Below are positions 15,525-24,010 of a stretch of 33,384 bases of DNA, piece by piece. Under the pieces are notes generated by a model that saw only the letters and a list, made by a program, of their open reading frames with translations, made no database searches and had not been told where the DNA came from. The position numbers and the translations under genes are program-made. This stretch comes from Flavobacteriales bacterium (lineage in GTDB: Bacteria > Bacteroidota > Bacteroidia > Flavobacteriales_D > CAJJDF01). Location: positions 4,351 to 37,734 of the forward strand of contig JAHDBM010000030.1 in assembly GCA_020630395.1 (NCBI GenBank), written 5' to 3'. Positions within the stretch are counted from its first letter, which is position 1. Each line of letters opens with the position of its first letter.

Positions 15525-16694
15525 CTATAGCATATCCTTGAAAATCCCTCTAGATACTAATAACTTCATAATCTCATTAGTACCCGCATAAATTCTTGCA
15601 ACTCGATTATCAGCATACATACGAGCAATAGGATATTCCCAAATATAACCGTAACCACCATGCAATTGAACACATTCATCAGCTATTTCTCCATGCATAT
15701 CAGTTGCAGAGCATTTTGCCATAGATGCAGCCTCTGCGCTTAATTTACCATCAGATAATAACAATGTACAGTCATCTACAAAACTTTGATGCATTTGGAG
15801 CTTCATTACGCATTCAGCTAATTTAAATTGTGTATTCTGGAATTTAGCGATAGGCTGTTTAAAAGCAGTTCGCTCAGTAGTATATTGCATAGTAGCTTCA
15901 ATTGCGCCTAAAGAACCACCAATAGCCATTATAGCAACAATAAGTCTTTCACGCGCTAATTCATGCATCATAATTTTAAAGCCCATTTTTTCTTCGCCTA
16001 ATAATCTATCTTTTGGGACTTTAACATTATCAAAGAATAACTCACACGTATCTTGGGCCTTCATTCCAACTTTATCAAAAGGAGTACCTTTAGTAAACCC
16101 TTCCAAATCACTATCCATTAATAATAAAGAGATTCCTTCATCATCCGTGCCGGGATTTGTTCTAACAGCCACAATAGTAACATCTGCCATATAACCATTA
16201 GTAATAAAGGTTTTTCCTCCATTTACTAAATAATGATCTCCTTTATCAACAGCAGTTGTTCTCAATGCTCTTAAATCACTTCCGCAACTTGGTTCTGTCA
16301 TTGCAATTGCAGCAATTTTTTCACCTTTAGCCATTGCTGGTAAATATTCTTTCTTTTGATCTTCAGTACCGTATCTTAAAATATATGGCGCAACTATATC
16401 TGAATGTAAAAAGAAACCAGGACCAGTATATCCGTGTCTGCTTATTTCTTCAACAACTAAGGCACTATAAGAAAAATCTAATCCACCTCCACCATACTCA
16501 ACTGGCATATCAATACATAATAAACCAAACTCACCTGCCTTCTCCCAAACTTGTCGGCTAACCATTTTATCTTTTTCCCATTGTTCATGAAAAGGAGCAA
16601 TCTCTTGCTTTATAAAGTCCTTGGTTACTTGTCGTATCATTTGGTGTTCCTCACTAGTATACACCTTTCTTTTAATTAAAACGTCCTTTAACAT
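15525..16694 (-). CDS. Acyl-CoA dehydrogenase, long-chain (LCAD) type
   Basis: This 389-residue flavoenzyme would introduce the alpha-beta double bond in acyl-CoA during fatty-acid oxidation. It has AIAMTEPSCGSDL (129-141), GKTFITNGYMAD (160-171) and CVQLHGGYGYIWEYPIARMYAD (341-362). In medium- and short-chain enzymes the catalytic Glu lies in a YEGT motif; here that site is YAGTNEIMK with A370. The base is instead probably E249 in LARERL, as in long-chain and isovaleryl enzymes. Length is normal. A TATATTTA near -10 lies on the minus strand at 16726-16719. Two small plus-strand genes start 120 bases away in the opposite direction. No beta-oxidation partners are adjacent. Chain-length preference is inferred only from the Glu position. 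Confidence 0.93.
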   Translation of the reverse strand: MLKDVLIKRKVYTSEEHQMIRQVTKDFIKQEIAPFHEQWEKDKMVSRQVWEKAGEFGLLCIDMPVEYGGGGLDFSYSALVVEEISRHGYTGPGFFLHSDIVAPYILRYGTEDQKKEYLPAMAKGEKIAAIAMTEPSCGSDLRALRTTAVDKGDHYLVNGGKTFITNGYMADVTIVAVRTNPGTDDEGISLLLMDSDLEGFTKGTPFDKVGMKAQDTCELFFDNVKVPKDRLLGEEKMGFKIMMHELARERLIVAIMAIGGSLGAIEATMQYTTERTAFKQPIAKFQNTQFKLAECVMKLQMHQSFVDDCTLLLSDGKLSAEAASMAKCSATDMHGEIADECVQLHGGYGYIWEYPIARMYADNRVARIYAGTNEIMKLLVSRGIFKDML

Positions 16695-16814
16695 CTGGGG
16701 TAATTTATTTTAGTTAAGTAAATATAAGAATTGAGAAGGTAGATAACGAAGAATTAATTCAAGTTCTGAGATTTTTTTATAACTTGCTATGCGTTAATAA
16801 TTAAATTGTAATAA

Positions 16815-17168
16815 ATGAACACAAAACAAGTAGCTGATAGATTAGTTGAACTATGTAGAACAGGACAAAACATGCAAGCATTGGATGAATTATATGATAA
16901 TAATATTGTCAGTATTGAAAGAGAAAATGCTCCTAATCCTAGAGTTGAAGGTAAGGAAAATGTTATTAAGAAATCTCAACAATGGTACGCTATGGTAGAA
17001 GAATTTCACAAGGGAGAAGTATCTGAACCATTAATTGCAGGAAATCATTTTACTGTTACCATGAATATGGACATAACCATGAAAGAAAGTGGTAGAACAC
17101 TAATGGAAGAAGTTTGTGTATATGAAGTTAAAGATGGTAAAATAGTTAAGGAAGAATTCTTTTATTAA
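16815..17168 (+). CDS. NTF2/SnoaL-like small protein
   Basis: This 117-residue soluble protein has the cone-shaped NTF2-like fold pattern: N-terminal helix (VADRLVELCRTGQNMQALDELYD), then strands with VEGKENVIKKSQQWYA, then AGNHFTVTMNMDITMKESGR and VCVYEVKDGKIVKEEFFY. The last of these is a frequent SnoaL-like ending. The fold hosts many binding and isomerase roles, and no catalytic residue set can be assigned. It is 8 bases upstream of the DUF1569 gene, and both end in a shared terminator. Confidence 0.85.
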   Translation: MNTKQVADRLVELCRTGQNMQALDELYDNNIVSIERENAPNPRVEGKENVIKKSQQWYAMVEEFHKGEVSEPLIAGNHFTVTMNMDITMKESGRTLMEEVCVYEVKDGKIVKEEFFY

Positions 17169-17176
17169 TAAATAAC

Positions 17177-17635
17177 ATGAAAAATATATTAAAAGAAGAG
17201 GTTGCTAACGAAGTTATAGCACGAATAGAAAAATTAACTCCAGATACTAAAGCTAACTGGGGAAAAATGAGTGTAGATCAAATGTTAGCACACTGTAATG
17301 TACCATATCGTATGGTATATAATTCTGAGGATTTTAAAAAGCCAGGTGCATTTGGAAGATTTATGATTAAGCTATTTGCTAAGAAAATGGTAACAACCTA
17401 TAGCAAGCCATATCCTAAAAGTGGAAGAACAGCTCCAGATTTTGTAATTACTGATAAAAGAAATTTTGAAAAAGAGAAAAACCTCTTAGCAAATTATGTC
17501 AAGAAAACTGCTGAGCACGGAGAGTCTTACTTTGATGGAAAAGAATCTCATGCCATGGGGGCATTAACAAAAGATGAATGGAACGTTATGTTTTATAAAC
17601 ATATTGACCATCATTTAAATCAATTTGGAGTTTAA
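17177..17635 (+). CDS. DUF1569 family protein (DinB-like helical bundle)
   Basis: This 152-residue protein matches the DUF1569 family, which has a four-helix DinB-like fold. Visible are WGKMSVDQMLAHCNVPYR with H39, and the typical ending ALTKDEWNVMFYKHIDHHLNQFG with H142, H145 and H146, so a three-His metal site is plausible. It has no signal peptide. It is translated in one operon with the NTF2-like gene. The biochemical function of the family is unknown. Confidence 0.88.
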   Translation: MKNILKEEVANEVIARIEKLTPDTKANWGKMSVDQMLAHCNVPYRMVYNSEDFKKPGAFGRFMIKLFAKKMVTTYSKPYPKSGRTAPDFVITDKRNFEKEKNLLANYVKKTAEHGESYFDGKESHAMGALTKDEWNVMFYKHIDHHLNQFGV

Positions 17636-17644
17636 TACTTAATC

Positions 17645-17673
17645 AAAGGAAGGTGTTTACGCCTTCCTTTTTT
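17645..17673 (+). terminator. Hairpin terminator between convergent genes
   Basis: The stem AAAGGAAGGTG (17645-17655) pairs with 17660-17670, with one T-G wobble and a TTTA loop, then runs into a T tract. It ends the NTF2-like/DUF1569 operon and directly abuts the stop of the convergent LpxR-type gene. Confidence 0.85.
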
Positions 17674-17674
17674 C

Positions 17675-18625
17675 TTATATCTTAAATCCAATTTTTAAGC
17701 CTCCCCATCCTATATTTGGCCCGTTTTTACGCTCTTTACTCATTTCTGCTCTAAAATATTCTATAAACAAGCTTTTAGTTTGAATAACAACACCATAACT
17801 AACTTCATAGGTAATCCTTTCAATATTTTCGGATGGTATAGTATAGGTACTTGTTCTATTAAATAATCCTCCTTGTAAAGTTGCATCATACCCAATAGCA
17901 TTAATGATAGGGTTTGCGAAAAGATACAATTGAAAATTAGATTTTTTACTAGTAAAAAAAACAGATTTACTCTTTCCTATTGTCATATTAAAACCAGCCG
18001 ATAAATTAGTATACAAAGTTCCTAATTTACCTCTAGCTGAAGCCATTAAATTAAATACGTTTTTATACCTATACACCTGTTTCTCGATATCTAAACCATA
18101 ATTAATAACTACATCATTTTTTATTTGATGTTTCCAACCACCAGGTATAGTATAATCTATTGCTTTGTGTATACCGGTTTGCATTTCTTTTCCAAATGCA
18201 ACTGGACCAATAGCTCCAATGTTTAAGGAAGAACTTAACCTTACTCTATTACTAGAATCAGTATCTATTAAATAACTTTTTAACATAAAAGCTGAAGCAA
18301 AAGGACGATCTCCGATTTGTAACTCAATACTTTCTATATTTACTGGAGTAAACCCAATATGCTCCCATAATAACCCATATTTTTTAGAAGAATGATTCTT
18401 TTTATAGAAGATATTGTTAATAGGGTTATTGGATAAAAAGGGATGTGCAACTTCCAAACTGTATCCTTGAGAATAATCACGATCAGTTTCACTGAAATAA
18501 TCATTATCATATATTATTCTAGCATATCTATCGGAATCAATGTTTCTATAGGAAACCATTTGGTCTATTTTTTGGGAATAGATATCAAATGATATTATTG
18601 AAATAAGTGTTAATAGTGTTTTCAT
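17675..18625 (-). CDS. lpxR: LpxR-family lipid A 3'-O-deacylase
   Basis: This outer-membrane beta-barrel of about 316 residues would remove the 3'-acyloxyacyl group of lipid A. The start ATG at 18625 gives the signal peptide MKTLLTLISIISFDIYSQ; an ATG at 18634 adds three residues. The mature N-terminus has the family signature IYDNDYFSETDRDYSQGYSL, with Asn and Asp equivalent to the catalytic pair of Salmonella LpxR. It continues with GDRPFASAF, and GAIGPVAFGKEMQTGIHKAI supplies the catalytic His (H153 from this start). Length is usual. It stands alone between a convergent terminator and the divergent TetR gene. Expect lipid A remodelling, but the exact cleaved chain is not certain in this phylum. 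Confidence 0.85.
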   Translation of the reverse strand: MKTLLTLISIISFDIYSQKIDQMVSYRNIDSDRYARIIYDNDYFSETDRDYSQGYSLEVAHPFLSNNPINNIFYKKNHSSKKYGLLWEHIGFTPVNIESIELQIGDRPFASAFMLKSYLIDTDSSNRVRLSSSLNIGAIGPVAFGKEMQTGIHKAIDYTIPGGWKHQIKNDVVINYGLDIEKQVYRYKNVFNLMASARGKLGTLYTNLSAGFNMTIGKSKSVFFTSKKSNFQLYLFANPIINAIGYDATLQGGLFNRTSTYTIPSENIERITYEVSYGVVIQTKSLFIEYFRAEMSKERKNGPNIGWGGLKIGFKI

Positions 18626-18746
18626 ATTATACATACGACAACAAATAAGTTTTGGTTTTCATCTTAACACACGTTTTAAATAATTAAAAATCAAGCATAT
18701 GAATAAATAATTAGTCATTTACTATCAATAATAATAGCAATACTAT

Positions 18747-18754
18747 TACATTTG
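18747..18754 (+). promoter_or_regulatory. -10 element (TAnnTTTG) of the tetR-led export operon
   Basis: TACATTTG matches the Bacteroidota -10 consensus exactly. A transcript start near 18761 leaves the ATG at 18773 as first start. The TTG at 18752 that opens the longest frame lies inside this element and cannot be used. Confidence 0.6.
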
Positions 18755-18772
18755 TATGTAATTAAAACTAAA

Positions 18773-19456
18773 ATGGATAAATTTCAATCTAAAATTATAA
18801 TTCAAGTTAATGAGCAGGTGTACCTAAAAAAACCAACATCATCTTCATTAGGCGAAAAAATAGTAGAAGGAGGTATTAATTTAATTGATGAAATTGGTTT
18901 TGAAGATTTTACATTTAAAAAATTAGCGAAAGAAATTGGCTCTACAGAAGCATCAGTCTATCGATATTTTGAAAGCAAACATCATTTATTAATATATCTA
19001 GTATTATGGTATTGGGGATGGCAAGAATATCGATTAGTTATGAAATTAACTAATATTGAAAATCCAAAAGAAAGATTAACTAGAGCAATAGCAGTGTTAA
19101 CAGACAAAGTAGAACAAGACTCTACTTTTTCTCAAATTAATGAAGTAAAACTCAACCGAATAGTTATTGCAGAATCATCAAAATCCTACTTTAACAAAAA
19201 GGTAGATAAAGAAAATGAATTAGGCTTTTTTAATCAATATAAAGAAGTGGTAGAGCGTGTTGCAGATATTATTTTAGAGATTAATCCAAAATTTAAATAT
19301 GCTCAAATGCTAGTTTCAACTGTTATAGAAGGATCTCATCACCAAAGATTTTTTGCAGAGCATTTACCTAGACTTACGAATGTTTTGGATAATGATGATT
19401 ATATAACTAGCTTTTACCAAGAATTAGTATTTAACGAAATAAACAACAGTAAATAA
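18773..19456 (+). CDS. TetR-family transcriptional regulator of the export operon
   Basis: The ATG at 18773 gives a 227-residue protein. Residues about 25-75 form the TetR helix-turn-helix domain: a helix beginning LGEKIVEGGINLIDEIGFEDF, then the turn and recognition helix TFKKLAKEIGSTEASVYRYFESKHHLL. The C-terminal part is helical, with an aromatic stretch WYWGWQEYR, and would bind the inducer and make the dimer. The gene sits 10 bases upstream of the ABC exporter gene on the same strand, so it is probably autoregulated and controls the four genes behind it. The inducer is unknown. The N-terminal extension before the HTH (about 20 residues) is slightly longer than usual. Confidence 0.9.
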   Translation: MDKFQSKIIIQVNEQVYLKKPTSSSLGEKIVEGGINLIDEIGFEDFTFKKLAKEIGSTEASVYRYFESKHHLLIYLVLWYWGWQEYRLVMKLTNIENPKERLTRAIAVLTDKVEQDSTFSQINEVKLNRIVIAESSKSYFNKKVDKENELGFFNQYKEVVERVADIILEINPKFKYAQMLVSTVIEGSHHQRFFAEHLPRLTNVLDNDDYITSFYQELVFNEINNSK

Positions 19457-19466
19457 TAATCGAATA

Positions 19467-21140
19467 ATGGAAAAAAAATTAACACCAACTAAACGGTTTT
19501 GGTTATTATTAACACCTGATAAAAAAGAAATTAGAAACATATATGTCTATGCGTTCTTTTTTGGATTAGTCAACTTATCTCTTCCAGTAGGAATACAATC
19601 TATTATTAACCTTATACAAGGGGGGGTAGTTAGTACATCATGGATAATACTTGTCGTATTTGTTATTTTAGGGATAGTTGTAGCTGGAGTTTTACAAATA
19701 TATCAACTTAAAATAACCGAAAATTTACAACAAAAAATCTTTACTCGAGCAGCATTCGAATTTGCTTATCGCATACCAAGAGTAAAACTAGAAGCATTAT
19801 ATAAAAAATATGCACCAGAATTAATGAATCGGTTTTTTGATATTATATCTGTTCAAAAAGGATTATCAAAAATATTGATAGAATTTTCTACAGCATCAAT
19901 ACAAACTGTTTTTGGTCTATTATTACTATCCATGTATCATCCATTCTTTATAGTATTTAGTTTAATACTTATCATGTTGGTTTATTCTATTTTTAAGATT
20001 ACATCTAAAAAAGGATTAGAAACTAGCCTTAAAGAATCTAAATATAAATATTCAATAGCACATTGGCTACAAGAAATTGCAAGAGCTAGAATAAGCTTTA
20101 AGTTAGCTGGAAAAACAGATTTACCCATGGATAAAATGGATAGCCATGTAGATTCATATATAAGTTCTAGAGATGAACACTTTAAAGTTTTAATTAATCA
20201 ATATATTTTAATGTTAGTTTTTAAAGTACTAGTTGCTGCTGGCTTGCTAATTGTAGGTAGTATTTTAGTTATGGAACAGCAAATGAATATAGGGCAATTT
20301 GTAGCTGCTGAAATCATTATACTATTAGTTATAAGCTCCGTAGAAAAACTAATATTGAGCTTAGAAACGATATATGACGTTTTAACATCTCTTGAAAAAA
20401 TCGGGCAAGTTACTGATCTTGAATTAGATGAAAGTACTGGGATAGATATATACGAATCTTCAAATGGTAAAGCACTAAAAGTCGAACTTCAGAATATTGA
20501 ATTCAGTTACCCATATAGTGATAAACTTATTTTTAAAGATTTAAGTTTAAGTATTGAACCTAATGAACGAATCATAATATCTGGAGATAATAATTCTGGA
20601 AAAACTTCATTATTATTTTTACTTGCTGGACTTTATAAAGTAAATAAAGGTAATGTTGTAATAAACAATTTGCCATTAGGAAATTATAATCCTGAACATT
20701 TAAGATCTATTATTGGTGACTGTTTAATGGATGAGTTATTATTTGAAGGAACACTATTAGAAAACATTACCATGGGAAGAAAAAATGCAACATTTGATAA
20801 TGTATGTTGGGCAATAGAAAACTTAAACTTATCAAACTTTGTTAAATCTTTGCCTAACGGACTTGATACCGTTATTTACCCGCAAGGTAAACGGTTTTCA
20901 AAGGGGATAATAGATAAGCTTATTTTAGCAAGAAGTATTGCTGACAAACCCAAACTACTGTTAGTAAAAGATGTATTTTCTTCAATGGTTGGTGATGAAA
21001 GAAAAAAAATAATGAAATTTTTAACTGATAAAGATAATGATTGGACTATGGTAATTGCTTCTAGAGATAAACAGCTAGAACAAATGGTAGATAGAGCAAT
21101 AGAAATTAAAGATGGTAACATAATAGAAAAAACAAATTAA
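19467..21140 (+). CDS. ABC exporter (fused TM and ATPase) with degenerate ATPase motifs
   Basis: This 557-residue protein has about six membrane helices in residues 25-300, then a nucleotide-binding domain from about 338. It has the half-transporter layout of type I exporters, and no N-terminal C39 peptidase. The A-loop Tyr (FSYPY) and Walker A GDNNSGKT (373-380) are intact. The other motifs are not: the Q-loop region reads IGDCLMDELLFEG with no Gln; the signature is FSKGI (477-481) where LSGGQ is expected; Walker B reads LLLVKD (497-502) where LLLLDE is expected; and the switch His is R533 in ASRDK. The frame is uninterrupted and embedded in an operon with HlyD and TolC partners, so it is not a pseudogene by appearance. 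Substrate unknown. Confidence 0.88.
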   Translation: MEKKLTPTKRFWLLLTPDKKEIRNIYVYAFFFGLVNLSLPVGIQSIINLIQGGVVSTSWIILVVFVILGIVVAGVLQIYQLKITENLQQKIFTRAAFEFAYRIPRVKLEALYKKYAPELMNRFFDIISVQKGLSKILIEFSTASIQTVFGLLLLSMYHPFFIVFSLILIMLVYSIFKITSKKGLETSLKESKYKYSIAHWLQEIARARISFKLAGKTDLPMDKMDSHVDSYISSRDEHFKVLINQYILMLVFKVLVAAGLLIVGSILVMEQQMNIGQFVAAEIIILLVISSVEKLILSLETIYDVLTSLEKIGQVTDLELDESTGIDIYESSNGKALKVELQNIEFSYPYSDKLIFKDLSLSIEPNERIIISGDNNSGKTSLLFLLAGLYKVNKGNVVINNLPLGNYNPEHLRSIIGDCLMDELLFEGTLLENITMGRKNATFDNVCWAIENLNLSNFVKSLPNGLDTVIYPQGKRFSKGIIDKLILARSIADKPKLLLVKDVFSSMVGDERKKIMKFLTDKDNDWTMVIASRDKQLEQMVDRAIEIKDGNIIEKTN

Positions 21141-21141
21141 T

Positions 21142-22497
21142 ATGTTAAACATTTCAAATAATAAATTAGCAGGTAGGATAAAACCTGATTCTTATTCTAG
21201 TCTAAACAGAGTAGAAGCAAAAATATCGGGTAAGGTATTTCGAAATATTGCATATGTACTATTTATTTTATTCATTATAATTCTATTTATGCCATGGACA
21301 CAAAACATTAGGTCTACAGGTACTGTAATCACATTAAAACCAGAAGAAAGGCCTCAAAGTCTTAATTCTATCATAGCAGGGCAAATCAAATCATGGTATG
21401 TACAAGAAGGAGACTATGTTGAAGCTGGTGATACTATTTTAAAAATTAGTGAAGTAAAAGCAGAATACTTTGATGATAAACTATTAGATAGAACTCAAAA
21501 TCAAGTTAACTTAAAGAAGCAATCTGTTGTAACGTATGGTGATAAAATAGATGTATATGATCGACAGCTTAATGTGCTAACTAAAGAAAGAGAACTTAAG
21601 CTAAATCAAGCTAGAAATAAATTATTTCAAGCTAAAAATAAGGTTCAAAATGACAGTATGACTTATCTAGCCGCAAAAAACAACTATAACATTGCTCAAA
21701 ATCAATTTAATCGTATTGATAGTTTGTTTAAACAAGGATTAAAATCTAAAACAGATTTAGAAAAAAGAAATAGTAAGCTTCAAGATACAAAAGCATATCA
21801 AACAGAAGCCAGAAACAAGTGGGTAAATAGCCAAAATCAAGTATTAAACTTACAAATTGAATTAAATAATATTGATGTAAAATATCAATCCAATATCAAT
21901 AAAGTTAAATCAGATAAATTATCTACAATATCTACTAAATTAGATACTGAAAACAGCCTTACCAAACTAGAAAACCAATACAGTAACTACCTATTTAGGA
22001 ATGGCTTATATTATATAACTGCACCACAATCTGGCTTTATAACTAAAACAATATCTAGTGGTATAGGTGAAACAATCAAAGAAGGTCAAAAAATACTCAC
22101 GTTAATGCCTAAAAATTACCACTTAGCTGTAGAACTTTATGTTGATCCAATAGATTTACCATTAGTAAAAGTAGGAGAGAAGGTTCGTATTCAATTTGAT
22201 GGTTGGCCAGCTATTATATTTTCGGGATGGCCAAATGTAAGTCATGGTACATATGGCGGAGAAATATATGGAATGGATCAATTCATTAGCGATAATGGTA
22301 AGTATAGAGTTTTAGTAAAACCTGATACGACTGATTATGATTGGCCAGATGCACTGAGATATGGTTCTGGAACTTCTACATTAATCATGTTAAATGATGT
22401 TCCTATTTGGTATGAATTGTGGAGAAGAATTAACGGTTTTCCTCCAGATTTTTATAAAGGCGAAAAGAAACAGCCTCTTCCTAAAATTAAAAAATAA
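21142..22497 (+). CDS. HlyD-family periplasmic adaptor (membrane fusion protein)
   Basis: This 451-residue protein has an N-terminal membrane anchor (about 34-51, NIAYVLFILFIIILFMPW). A lipoyl-type half-motif follows (SIIAGQIKSWYVQEGDYVEAGDTILKI, about 76-102), then a long alpha-helical hairpin (about 120-285, rich in N, Q, K and L, such as KNKVQNDSMTYLAAKNN and SKTDLEKRNSKLQ). The second lipoyl half has YYITAPQSGFITKTISSGIGETIKEG, and a beta-barrel segment VDPIDLPLVKVGEKVRIQFDGWP precedes the C-terminal region. It connects the inner-membrane ABC protein to the TolC channel. One base separates it from the ABC gene and one base overlaps the TolC gene. Confidence 0.93.
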   Translation: MLNISNNKLAGRIKPDSYSSLNRVEAKISGKVFRNIAYVLFILFIIILFMPWTQNIRSTGTVITLKPEERPQSLNSIIAGQIKSWYVQEGDYVEAGDTILKISEVKAEYFDDKLLDRTQNQVNLKKQSVVTYGDKIDVYDRQLNVLTKERELKLNQARNKLFQAKNKVQNDSMTYLAAKNNYNIAQNQFNRIDSLFKQGLKSKTDLEKRNSKLQDTKAYQTEARNKWVNSQNQVLNLQIELNNIDVKYQSNINKVKSDKLSTISTKLDTENSLTKLENQYSNYLFRNGLYYITAPQSGFITKTISSGIGETIKEGQKILTLMPKNYHLAVELYVDPIDLPLVKVGEKVRIQFDGWPAIIFSGWPNVSHGTYGGEIYGMDQFISDNGKYRVLVKPDTTDYDWPDALRYGSGTSTLIMLNDVPIWYELWRRINGFPPDFYKGEKKQPLPKIKK

Positions 22498-23903
22498 TGA
22501 ACAGTAGCTTAATATATAAAGTATACATCCTTCTGTTTTTAATTTCAAATACTATTGGATACAGTCAAGATTCAATTTCAGTAAATGAATTAAAATATAA
22601 CGACTATCTGGATATTGTAAAAAAACATCATCCGATAAGTACTCAAGCTAATCTTACTAAAGAATCTGGAGCAATGTTGGTTAGAAAAGCAAGAGGAGCT
22701 TTTGATCCAACTTTAGAAGGTGGAGTTACACAAAAATATTTTGATGATAAAAAATATTACAGTTACCTAAATGCTGGCTTAGAAATTCCTACATGGTATG
22801 GCGTAACTTTAAATGGTGGGTATAATAATAATGAAGGAACAAGGCTAAGCAATGAATCATACACTCCTTCTTTAGGACTATGGAATGCTGGTATAGAAGT
22901 AAACCTTGGTCAAGGTCTATTTATAGATCAAAGAAGAGCTGATTTAAAACAAGCTAAAATATTTGAAAACAGTACTGAACTCGAGCAAAGATTAATGATT
23001 AATAAATTATTATTTGATGCATCTACAGCTTATTTTGAATGGTATAACACTTATTTAAAAGTTATCTTGTATGAAGATGCTGTTACAGTTGCTTTAGATA
23101 GACTAGACAACACAAAACAAAGTGCTATATTAGGCGACAAACCATTTGTAGATACGCTCAAAGCTTACATTCAATTACAAGATAGATCGGTAAAATTAGA
23201 AGCCAATAAATTAAAACTACAAAATAAAAGAGCCTTATTAAACACTTATTTATGGCAAAATGGAAATGTTCCATTACAATTGAAAAAAAATACTATTCCC
23301 GAAGAAATAAATAATATTATTGATACAACCAAACTAAACAAATTAAGCATAGATAGTATTGTTAATGGTCACCCTGAAATTTTAATTGCTAATAATAATA
23401 TAGAAGTTAGTAGAATTGATTACAGACTAAAAAGGGATAAACTTAAGCCAAAAGCAAAGCTAAAATACAATGCATTGTCTGCATATGACGCTAATAACAT
23501 AGTTAGTGAATATAATATGAACGATTATAATTGGGGAGCATCTATAAGTTATCCATTATTCACACGAAAAGAAAGAGCGAATTCAAGATTAGCTAAAATT
23601 AAATATATGCAAGCAGAAGCCAAACAAGCTGATAAAAAAGCAACTGTAGAGTACAAAGTTATTGCTGCTTATAACAATAAAAACAATTTGATAGATCAAC
23701 TTATATTAACAGATCAAATGGTAAATAGTTATACCGAATTATATGATGCTGAACTAAAGTTATTTAATATTGGCGAAAGCTCTATGTTTTTGGTAAACTT
23801 AAGGGATCAAAATCGAATCAATGCTGAACTAAAGTATATCAATATGGCTTATGATAAACTATACGCAGATGTATTATACAAATATCAAACATTTGGTTTT
23901 TAA
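22497..23903 (+). CDS. TolC-family outer-membrane efflux channel
   Basis: This 468-residue protein has a signal peptide (IYKVYILLFLISNTIGYSQ) and two repeats of outer-membrane-efflux type, each with long helices. Examples are YLDIVKKHHPISTQANLTKES at the N-terminus of the mature protein, and in the second repeat VNGHPEILIANNNIEVSRIDYRLKRDKLKPKAKL and LFTRKERANSRLAKIKYMQAEAKQADKK. The end SMFLVNLRDQNRINAELKYINMAYDKLYADVLYKY fits the family. It would form the trimeric exit duct of the complex. Its ATG overlaps the HlyD stop by one base, and its stop overlaps the following micro-protein start (TAATG). Confidence 0.92.
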   Translation: MNSSLIYKVYILLFLISNTIGYSQDSISVNELKYNDYLDIVKKHHPISTQANLTKESGAMLVRKARGAFDPTLEGGVTQKYFDDKKYYSYLNAGLEIPTWYGVTLNGGYNNNEGTRLSNESYTPSLGLWNAGIEVNLGQGLFIDQRRADLKQAKIFENSTELEQRLMINKLLFDASTAYFEWYNTYLKVILYEDAVTVALDRLDNTKQSAILGDKPFVDTLKAYIQLQDRSVKLEANKLKLQNKRALLNTYLWQNGNVPLQLKKNTIPEEINNIIDTTKLNKLSIDSIVNGHPEILIANNNIEVSRIDYRLKRDKLKPKAKLKYNALSAYDANNIVSEYNMNDYNWGASISYPLFTRKERANSRLAKIKYMQAEAKQADKKATVEYKVIAAYNNKNNLIDQLILTDQMVNSYTELYDAELKLFNIGESSMFLVNLRDQNRINAELKYINMAYDKLYADVLYKYQTFGF

Positions 23904-24010
23904 TGAGTAAAAAGAAAAAATGTTGTAAAAAAAAATGCTGTAAACAATACAAGGAAAAGAAAAAAGACTATTGCAAAAAATGTCCTAAAACCTGTAAGAA
24001 GTGTAACTAG
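23903..24010 (+). CDS. 35-residue Lys/Cys-rich micro-protein, last gene of the export operon
   Basis: An ATG at 23903 shares its A with the TolC stop (TAATG) and opens 35 codons ending at TAG 24008-24010. The peptide has 17 Lys and 8 Cys. It begins MSKKKKCCKKKCCKQY, with a second half carrying C24-x2-C27-P and C31-x2-C34. The paired CC, CC, CxxC, CxxC spacing is like a small metal- or disulfide-binding module. I recall no characterised member. It has no signal peptide in the usual sense. Coupling to TolC translation, and a stop overlapping only by four bases the convergent AI-2E gene, favour a real gene over chance. It could be a substrate of the exporter, a metal-binding accessory, or a cytoplasmic redox or metal buffer. 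Confidence 0.65.
   Translation: MSKKKKCCKKKCCKQYKEKKKDYCKKCPKTCKKCN

Noticed and set aside
16334-16561. Plus-strand open frame inside the acyl-CoA dehydrogenase
   Set aside because: Antisense shadow of a conserved enzyme.
20876-21121. Minus-strand open frame inside the ABC exporter
   Set aside because: Antisense shadow in low-complexity coding DNA.
19467-21140. ABC exporter as a pseudogene because of lost motifs
   Set aside because: The frame is full length, Walker A and the membrane part are intact, and it is tightly coupled to complete partner genes.
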